The position numbers were made by a program, and so were the translations under genes. The notes under the pieces are model-generated. The model had not been told where the DNA came from. It searched no databases and saw only the letters and a list, made by a program, of their open reading frames with translations. A DNA stretch of 64,000 nucleotides, taken from NCBI RefSeq assembly GCF_001815355.1, contig NZ_KV820375.1, positions 344,409 to 408,408 of the forward strand, read 5' to 3'. Shown piece by piece: positions 58,479 to 64,000 of the stretch (position 1 is the first letter of the stretch; each line of letters starts with the position of its first letter). Source of the DNA: Haemophilus sp. HMSC068C11 (lineage in GTDB: Bacteria > Pseudomonadota > Gammaproteobacteria > Enterobacterales > Pasteurellaceae).

Positions 58479-58682
58479 ATGAAAATAATCTATAAAATGA
58501 GTTTGGCATTCCTAGCAATGGTCTCTATTTTCCTTCTTAATGGATGCTTTTTGGTCGATCAAGTTTACGACAAAGTATATGAAGATTGTTACATTCATCC
58601 AGATCACATCAAAAGTATGCCAGATGATGAATACTCTCGATTAGCTAAACTGTGTGGATGGAATCCAAACAGGATAAAATAA
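58479..58682 (+). CDS. Small lipoprotein of unknown function
   Basis: A 67-residue predicted lipoprotein with lipobox LLNGC (Cys23). The 45-residue mature part (FLVDQVYDKVYEDCYIHPD, LAKLCGWNPNRIK) contains two further Cys that could form a disulfide. I recognise no family. It follows the YqhA-like gene with AAAGGAT upstream of the ATG. Confidence 0.72.
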   Translation: MKIIYKMSLAFLAMVSIFLLNGCFLVDQVYDKVYEDCYIHPDHIKSMPDDEYSRLAKLCGWNPNRIK

Positions 58683-58688
58683 TAAATC

Positions 58689-58724
58689 AAAAGTGCGGTC
58701 AAATTTGACTACACTTTTGTTTTC
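58689..58724. terminator. Terminator with one decayed uptake sequence
   Basis: AAAAGTGCGGTCAAA is an intact uptake arm. Its partner TTTGACTACACTTTT has CTACA where the perfect arm would have CCGCA, leaving a two-base bulge in an otherwise full stem. TTTT follows. Convergent with hslR. Confidence 0.75.
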
Positions 58725-59119
58725 TAGAACTCATCTTGGTGTTTAAATTTCAATAAATCTCGACGTTCTTTTTTGTTTGGTCGACGATCAGGATGCGGCA
58801 TTGAAAGGGCATTATTTTTTCTTGCCCACGCCATTTCCTCGCGTTTTTTCACACTCTGCGCCGTTTCTTGGTAAAGCAATTGGGCCTCAGGGGCGCCACG
58901 ACGTTGATCGCTCAAAGCTATCACTTCAATTTCTTTTTCATCATTGCCTTGACGGAGTTTAATCATCGCCCCAATTTCTACATTTTTACTCACTTTAGCA
59001 CGCTGACCATTGTAATGGACTTTTCCCCCTTCAATCATCGCTTTCGCAATGCTACGGGTTTTATAAAAACGCGCCGCCCAAAGCCATTTATCTAACCGTA
59101 CTTCGTTATTTTCAGCCAT
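58724..59119 (-). CDS. hslR: Ribosome-associated heat shock protein Hsp15
   Basis: An RNA-binding S4-domain protein that rescues 50S subunits carrying peptidyl-tRNA. The 131 residues open with the S4 fold (VRLDKWLWAARFYKTRSIAK, GGKVHYNGQRAKVSKNVEIG) and end in a basic tail (RPNKKERRDLLKFKHQ). I start it at ATG 59119 (AGGAAG upstream). A longer frame to 59206 would overlap nudE and is not family-like. Divergent from nudE. Confidence 0.93.
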   Translation of the reverse strand: MAENNEVRLDKWLWAARFYKTRSIAKAMIEGGKVHYNGQRAKVSKNVEIGAMIKLRQGNDEKEIEVIALSDQRRGAPEAQLLYQETAQSVKKREEMAWARKNNALSMPHPDRRPNKKERRDLLKFKHQDEF

Positions 59120-59183
59120 AACTCTTCCTATTTCTCTGACTTTGCGTATGATGAGCCAATAATAAGATAATAGGGCTAATATC

Positions 59184-59732
59184 ATGAAAAAACAACTTCC
59201 ACACATTCTCTCCCTTTCTACGGTGGCAAAATCTCGCTTGTTTGAAATTCAAGCTGTTGAACTCAAATTCTCCAATGGAATTGACCGCACTTATGAACGT
59301 TTCCGCCCTTTCAATCGAGATTCTGTGATGGTAATTGCGATTGATGGTGAAGATTTACTCCTCATTCGTGAATACGCGGTCGGAACAGAACAATATGAGT
59401 TAGGCTTTGTAAAAGGTGGAATGGATATGGGAGAAACGCCCGAACAAAGTGCCAATCGAGAATTGCAGGAAGAAATTGGTTTTGGCGCAAAAAAATGGAC
59501 ATTTTTACGTACCATGAAAATCAATCCACAAATTATGGGACATAAAATGCATGTGTTATTAGGTGAAGATCTGTATCCAAATCAACTAGAAGGCGATGAG
59601 CCTGAACCATTAGAAATCGTGCGTTATCCTTTATCGCAACTTGATACGCTTTTAGTCAGTGATGAATTTAATGAAGCCAGAAACCTAGCTGCACTTTATT
59701 CTTTACGAGATTTTTTGAAAAAACGTAAATAA
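59184..59732 (+). CDS. nudE: ADP-compounds Nudix hydrolase NudE
   Basis: Hydrolyses ADP-ribose, NADH and related dinucleotides. The 182 residues contain the full Nudix box: GGMDMGETPEQSANRELQEE then IGF, near residues 79-101, with all key Glu present. The companion start KPQ...-like text LSLSTVAKSRLFEIQAVEL resembles E. coli NudE. The start lies 64 bp from divergent hslR. Confidence 0.93.
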   Translation: MKKQLPHILSLSTVAKSRLFEIQAVELKFSNGIDRTYERFRPFNRDSVMVIAIDGEDLLLIREYAVGTEQYELGFVKGGMDMGETPEQSANRELQEEIGFGAKKWTFLRTMKINPQIMGHKMHVLLGEDLYPNQLEGDEPEPLEIVRYPLSQLDTLLVSDEFNEARNLAALYSLRDFLKKRK

Positions 59733-59846
59733 ATCGAATAAATTTAGATAAATTCTAATCGCAAGCGATTAATTTTAAATAAAACTTGCATAAATATTCT
59801 TTTTTTGAGAATGTATCGCCATTTTTCAAAATAAACAGGAAAATTT

Positions 59847-61847
59847 ATGTCGCATGATAATTTAAAAGAATTGACCTTCCGAGGAATGTTCCTTGGCGCG
59901 TTAATTACAGTGATCTTCACTGCATCTAACGTTTATTTAGGTCTTAAAGTGGGGATGACATTTGCCTCCTCTATTCCAGCTGCCGTAATCTCTATGGCAA
60001 TTTTAAAATTCTTCAAGGATTCCAGTATCTTAGAAAATAACATGGTACAAACCCAAGCTTCATCAGCAGGGACGCTATCTTCTGTTATTTTCGTGCTTCC
60101 AGGCCTATTAATGATGGGTTACTGGCAAGAATTTCCATTTTGGCAAACTGTGCTTATCTGTGCCTCTGGTGGTACTCTAGGCGTACTATTTACCATTCCA
60201 TTACGTCGTGCAATGGTAGTAAACAGCGACTTACCTTACCCTGAAGGTGTGGCAGCGGCTGAAATCTTAAAAGCGGGCAACAATAGCGAAAGCGACAGTG
60301 GTGTAAAAGATATTGCTTACGGCGGTATTTTTGCAGGTACCGTTGCATTCTTCACCAATGCATTACGTGTCATGTCTGATAGCGCGAGCGCATGGTTCTC
60401 TAACGGTAAAGCGATTTTCCAATTACCAATGGGCTTCTCTCTTGCCTTAGTGGGGGCGGGTTACTTAATTGGTATCGTAGGCGGTCTAGCCATGTTATTC
60501 GGCACATTCCTTGCTTGGGGTGTCGCAGTACCTTATTTCACTGCAACAGGCGATATGCCAACTGATGCCTCTATTGTTAGTTATGCCATGGCTGAATGGA
60601 AAACCAAAGTTCGCTTTATTGGTGTCGGGACTATCGGTATCGCGGCGATTTGGACATTATTAATCCTTCTCAAACCAATGATCGAAGGGATGATTCATTC
60701 TTTCCGTATGTTAAAAGGTTCCCAAGAGGAATCAGAACATCGTATTGATATCGACTTATCACCAAAAACCATCATTTACATTTTATTGGCGACTGTCGTG
60801 TTAATCGTGATTTCCTTATATCACTTTGTGGCAGCAGCACCTATTTCTGCTGAACTTGCCGTATTATTAGTGGTGGTTTGTACGCTACTCGCGGTGTTAA
60901 TCGGCTTCTTCGTTGCAGCCGCATCGGGTTATATGGCTGGACTTGTAGGCTCATCTTCTAGCCCTATTTCTGGTATCGGGATCATTTCTGTTATCGTGAT
61001 TTCACTTGTTTTAGTAACCATTGGTAAAAGCAGTGGTTTATTTGAAACGGCTGACGGTCAAAAATTCTTAACGGCATTGACCTTATTCACGGCATCTATC
61101 GTTTTAACCACCGCGACTATTTCAAACGATAACTTACAAGACTTAAAAACCGGTCTTCTAGTTGAAGCCACCCCTTGGAGACAACAGGTTGCATTGATTA
61201 TCGGTTGTTTCGTGGGTGCATTAGTGATTGCACCAGTATTAGAAATTTTATACCACGCTTATGGTTTCACGGGTGCATTACCGCGTCCAGACATGGATCC
61301 AACACAAGCACTTTCTGCGCCTCAAGCCACCATTATGACCACCATTTCTAAAGGTATTTTTACGAACCAATTAGAATGGACTTATATTTTAAGTGGTGTG
61401 GGCTTAGGTATTGTGTTGATTATTGTAGATGCATTTATGCGTAAAACCAGTAACAGTCGCTTTGCCTTACCGGTATTAGCCGTCGGGATTGGTATCTACC
61501 TTCCACCATCAATCAATATGCCGGTTGTCGTTGGGGCTGTAATGGCATGGTTCATCACCCGTCATATTAAAAACTATGCAAAACGCACTCATGACGCTGA
61601 AGTAGAGAAAAAAGCAGAACGTTTCGGCACACTCTTCGCGGCAGGTTTAATTGTGGGTGAAAGCTTAATGGGCGTTATCTTAGCCTTTATCATTGCAGCA
61701 TCTGTGACTTCGGGTGGTTCAGAAGCACCATTAGCCTTAGCGTTAGAAAACTGGGATAATATTGGCGAATTACTTGGTCTTGCCGTATTTATCTTTGGTA
61801 TCTTTATTTTCGTTTCTCGTGTATTACGTGCGAAGAAATCGAAATAA
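59847..61847 (+). CDS. OPT-family oligopeptide transporter
   Basis: A 666-residue inner-membrane importer of the OPT superfamily with about 14-16 helices. Family features are LTFRGMFLGALITVIFTASN at the start, VNSDLPYPEGVAAAEILKAG and GSSSSPISGIGIISVIVI. It is thought to carry peptides or metal chelates; the exact substrate cannot be read. The neighbours cysQ and zwf are the same as in H. influenzae as I recall it. Confidence 0.93.
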   Translation: MSHDNLKELTFRGMFLGALITVIFTASNVYLGLKVGMTFASSIPAAVISMAILKFFKDSSILENNMVQTQASSAGTLSSVIFVLPGLLMMGYWQEFPFWQTVLICASGGTLGVLFTIPLRRAMVVNSDLPYPEGVAAAEILKAGNNSESDSGVKDIAYGGIFAGTVAFFTNALRVMSDSASAWFSNGKAIFQLPMGFSLALVGAGYLIGIVGGLAMLFGTFLAWGVAVPYFTATGDMPTDASIVSYAMAEWKTKVRFIGVGTIGIAAIWTLLILLKPMIEGMIHSFRMLKGSQEESEHRIDIDLSPKTIIYILLATVVLIVISLYHFVAAAPISAELAVLLVVVCTLLAVLIGFFVAAASGYMAGLVGSSSSPISGIGIISVIVISLVLVTIGKSSGLFETADGQKFLTALTLFTASIVLTTATISNDNLQDLKTGLLVEATPWRQQVALIIGCFVGALVIAPVLEILYHAYGFTGALPRPDMDPTQALSAPQATIMTTISKGIFTNQLEWTYILSGVGLGIVLIIVDAFMRKTSNSRFALPVLAVGIGIYLPPSINMPVVVGAVMAWFITRHIKNYAKRTHDAEVEKKAERFGTLFAAGLIVGESLMGVILAFIIAASVTSGGSEAPLALALENWDNIGELLGLAVFIFGIFIFVSRVLRAKKSK

Positions 61848-61855
61848 TGGATTTA

Positions 61856-61885
61856 AATAGGCTGTCCTCGGATAGCCTATTTTTC
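61856..61885 (+). terminator. Terminator of the OPT gene
   Basis: AATAGGCTGTCC and GGATAGCCTATT pair with one G-T and a very short loop. A T run follows. Confidence 0.87.
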
Positions 61886-61897
61886 TAGGAGCTTAAG

Positions 61898-62302
61898 GTG
61901 TCAACGCAATCCCCTTATCTAAAGGCAATGATTATCTTCCCACTGATTACTCAGTTGATAGGTAGTGTTATTGCTTATGCCATTTTTGGTCTAGACTACT
62001 GCAAAGAAGGTAACTTCGATGCCGCATTATTTGGTTTCTTTCTTACATTCTGGCCACTTACCGTGCCGGCGATAATCAACGCTTACTTTGCTAAATACCG
62101 CGGCTATCTACGTCATCAGTGGAATAAAATTCTCATTTTTTCATTCATCATTCTTTTTTGTTATTGGAGCATCGGCAATCTTCTCATCGCACCCAATACC
62201 CAATATCTGACTGATCGTGTATTATTCGTCTTAGAGGGCTCTGTCATCCTAGCAATCTATACGACAATTTGCCTCTTCTTGTTATTACCGAAATCAAAGT
62301 AG
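61898..62302 (+). CDS. Four-helix membrane protein, function unknown
   Basis: I do not recognise this 134-residue protein. It starts at GTG 61898, supported by TAGGAG 8 nt upstream. Four hydrophobic helices lie at about residues 9-27, 38-60, 73-93 and 104-130, with an early Cys in FGLDYCKEG. It starts 50 bp after the OPT gene and ends 9 bp before cysQ, so it is probably read with cysQ. Confidence 0.78.
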   Translation: MSTQSPYLKAMIIFPLITQLIGSVIAYAIFGLDYCKEGNFDAALFGFFLTFWPLTVPAIINAYFAKYRGYLRHQWNKILIFSFIILFCYWSIGNLLIAPNTQYLTDRVLFVLEGSVILAIYTTICLFLLLPKSK

Positions 62303-62311
62303 GAAATAAAC

Positions 62312-63118
62312 ATGCAATTATCTCAATCTCTTCTCGATCAAGTCCGCACACTCGCTAATGAAGCGGGAAAACATTTAACTCATTTTTACCAACAGAATGT
62401 GACAATACAAACCAAATCGGATAACACCCCTGTCACGGAAGCCGATTTATTTGTCAGCCAATTTCTAATCGAAAAACTGACCGCACTTTTCCCTGACATT
62501 CCTGTTATTTCAGAGGAAAACTGCAATATCCCCTTTGAACAACGCCAAACTTGGCACACTTATTGGCTAATCGATCCCCTTGATGGCACGCAGCAATTTA
62601 TTGATCGCACCGATCAATTCTCCGTATTGATTACACTCGTGCAAGACCACCAACCTGTGCTAGGCGTGATTCACTTCCCTATTTTGAATATCACCTATTA
62701 CGCCATGAAAGGTTTTGGGGCATTCAAACAAAGTAACAAAGAGATAACACGCTTACAGCCAAGAAACATAGATCTCACCAAACCGTTAAAAATCGCCGTA
62801 GGCGCCACCACCTCACAAGAAAAAGTGCGGTCAATTTTAGCGAAGAATTTGCCATGTGAATTTACGGTGGTGGGTTCGAGTAGTTTGAAAAGTGGTTTGG
62901 TTGCAGAAGGAATTGTTGATTGCTATGTTCGCCTCGGCAAAACCGGTGAATGGGATACGGCAGGCGCTGAAATTTTATTAGCTGAAATCAATGGGATGAT
63001 TTTCGATCCGCACTATCAGCCGCTCACCTATAATCATCGTGAAAGTTTAATTAATCCACCCTTTGTGATGGTGGCAGATAATACACAAAATTGGGCATCT
63101 GTCTTTCAATTTAATTGA
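62312..63118 (+). CDS. cysQ: 3'(2'),5'-bisphosphate nucleotidase CysQ
   Basis: Removes 3'-phosphate from adenosine 3',5'-bisphosphate left by sulfate assimilation and carrier-protein loading. The 268 residues belong to the inositol-monophosphatase fold: DNTPVTEADLFVSQFL, ISEEN, the metal-binding WLIDPLDGTQQFIDR and the late GEWDTAGAEILL. Two uptake sequences are embedded in the coding region. Confidence 0.95.
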   Translation: MQLSQSLLDQVRTLANEAGKHLTHFYQQNVTIQTKSDNTPVTEADLFVSQFLIEKLTALFPDIPVISEENCNIPFEQRQTWHTYWLIDPLDGTQQFIDRTDQFSVLITLVQDHQPVLGVIHFPILNITYYAMKGFGAFKQSNKEITRLQPRNIDLTKPLKIAVGATTSQEKVRSILAKNLPCEFTVVGSSSLKSGLVAEGIVDCYVRLGKTGEWDTAGAEILLAEINGMIFDPHYQPLTYNHRESLINPPFVMVADNTQNWASVFQFN

Positions 63119-63190
63119 TTGGTTCGATTGGTAAAGTGCAGTAATATATTGCATTATTTAAAAATACTACTCGGAACAATAAGGAATAAT

Positions 63191-64000
63191 ATGCAAACGA
63201 ATAATAACTGTATCGTAATTTTTGGTGCTTCCGGTGATTTAACTCACCGTAAACTCATTCCCGCACTTTATAATCTCTTCAAATTTGGCCGCTTAAACAA
63301 ATTTTCTGTATTAGGTGTCGCGCGTTCAGAATTAAACGATGAGACTTTCCGTGAAAAAATGCGTGAAGCGTTACTTGAAACAGAAGAAACCACTCCAGAA
63401 ACGCTAGACGCTTTTTGTAGTCATCTCTATTACCAAGCGGTAAACACATCTGATGCTGCGGATTACGGTAAATTAGTCCCTCGTTTAGAAGAATTACATA
63501 CTAAATATCAAACGAATGGCAACACCCTTTACTATATGTCCACGCCACCAAGCTTATATGGTGTAATTCCAGAATGCCTCGCGGCCCATGGTTTAAACGA
63601 AGAAAAAGACGGTTGGAAACGTATTATTGTCGAAAAACCTTTTGGTTACGATGAAAAAACAGCACAAGAACTCGACGTCCAAATTCATCGTTTCTTTGAA
63701 GAACATCAGATCTATCGTATCGATCATTATCTTGGTAAAGAAACCGTACAAAACTTGCTTGTTTTGCGCTTCTCGAATGGCTTATTCGAACCACTTTGGA
63801 ACCGTAATTACATTGATTATGTCGAAATTACGGGTGCCGAAGCCATTGGTGTAGAAGAACGTGGTGGCTATTATGATGGTTCTGGCGCAATGCGTGACAT
63901 GTTCCAAAACCACTTATTACAAGTTTTAGCCATGGTTGCCATGGAACCACCCGCAATCATCAATGCGAACTCAATGCGTGATGAAGTGGCCAAAGTCATG
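63191..64000 (+). CDS. zwf: Glucose-6-phosphate dehydrogenase, N-terminal 270 codons
   Basis: The first enzyme of the oxidative pentose phosphate pathway, making NADPH. Cut by the right edge. The ATG at 63191 has AAGGAAT upstream. The visible part has the NADP motif [20 protein letters not shown], the VEKPFGYD segment and the active-site [13 protein letters not shown]. About half of the usual protein (near 495 residues) is visible. Confidence 0.97.
   Translation, partial: MQTNNNCIVIFGASGDLTHRKLIPALYNLFKFGRLNKFSVLGVARSELNDETFREKMREALLETEETTPETLDAFCSHLYYQAVNTSDAADYGKLVPRLEELHTKYQTNGNTLYYMSTPPSLYGVIPECLAAHGLNEEKDGWKRIIVEKPFGYDEKTAQELDVQIHRFFEEHQIYRIDHYLGKETVQNLLVLRFSNGLFEPLWNRNYIDYVEITGAEAIGVEERGGYYDGSGAMRDMFQNHLLQVLAMVAMEPPAIINANSMRDEVAKVM

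Larger units (their letters stand above)
3661..62832. repeat. Dispersed Hin-type DNA uptake sequences (about 40 exact cores)
   Basis: AAGTGCGGT or its complement recurs on both strands throughout. Single copies are near 3661, 7540, 8735, 15256, 17661, 19302, 26739, 29864, 37085, 40865, 44672, 50324, 52068, 57241, 59284, 62477 and 62823. Inverted pairs near 6490, 34981, 47241, 53246 and 56107 serve as terminators. In coding regions they are read mostly as Ser-Ala-Val or Thr-Ala-Leu. The none-in-adhesin pattern over 1-3326 is notable. Confidence 0.9.

Overview
The window looks like a Haemophilus chromosome, closest in character to H. parainfluenzae. Roughly forty exact copies of the Haemophilus-type DNA uptake sequence (AAGTGCGGT or its complement) are spread over both strands. 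Base composition is AT-rich. Many neighbour pairs match the H. influenzae gene order as I remember it: uvrA/ssb, hldD-thioredoxin/deoC, truD-surE-yqaA-nlpD, aphA/hslVU, and OPT transporter-cysQ-zwf. The window also carries a mannose PTS and a pga operon; as far as I recall, H. influenzae lacks both. I see no rRNA, tRNA, insertion sequence, prophage or CRISPR array.

Layout. 1-3326 (minus): N-terminal part of a very large trimeric autotransporter adhesin with a low-complexity Ala/Ser stalk, cut by the left edge. 3770-6474: emrAB drug efflux. 6530-9991: divergent uvrA and ssb with a LexA-like box between them. 10275-14367: three accessory genes (FNT-family anion channel, Tli4-like T6SS-immunity lipoprotein, ABC1/UbiB-like kinase). 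Three unusual hybrid uptake-sequence hairpins lie in this block. 14501-18543 (minus): periplasmic rhodanese, YnbE/YdbH lipid-transport pair, small DMT transporter. 18844-21472: manXYZ. 21543-25147: small membrane protein, AhpD-like protein, TlpA-like/MsrAB methionine sulfoxide repair, EamA exporter. 25239-28868: fecBCDE ferric dicitrate importer. 29071-34956: pgaABCD biofilm polysaccharide operon. 35053-39989: pckA, Fur-box-linked esterase, hslO, OmpP2-type porin. 40155-44640 (minus): LPS inner-core genes waaC, waaF and hldD, with a DMT transporter and a thioredoxin. 44738-51135: deoC, proS, nlpD, small lipoprotein, yqaA, surE, truD. 51342-56099: rraB, SIMPL protein, slyD, hslUV, aphA. 56217-64000: rmuC, yqhA-like, a small lipoprotein, hslR, nudE, OPT transporter, cysQ and the start of zwf.

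How it fits together. The window describes a host-associated organism: adhesin, PNAG biofilm matrix, porin and short-core LPS at the surface; iron capture (fecBCDE plus a siderophore-type esterase, both preceded by Fur-like boxes); envelope repair (MsrAB, thioredoxins, NlpD, YdbH-YnbE); and heat-shock proteolysis (hslVU behind a sigma-32-like promoter). Many terminators are made of two uptake sequences in inverted orientation.

Most notable observations: a Cys in place of the second Walker A glycine of FecE; the local cluster of hybrid Apl/Hin-type uptake-sequence hairpins around accessory genes; an apparently orphan Tli4-like immunity lipoprotein; a small lipoprotein sharing a motif with the N terminus of its neighbour NlpD; a PgaB with no lipobox; and the repeat-encoded adhesin stalk. 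I did not find a clearly new multi-gene system. All functional calls come from reading the sequence, without database searches.
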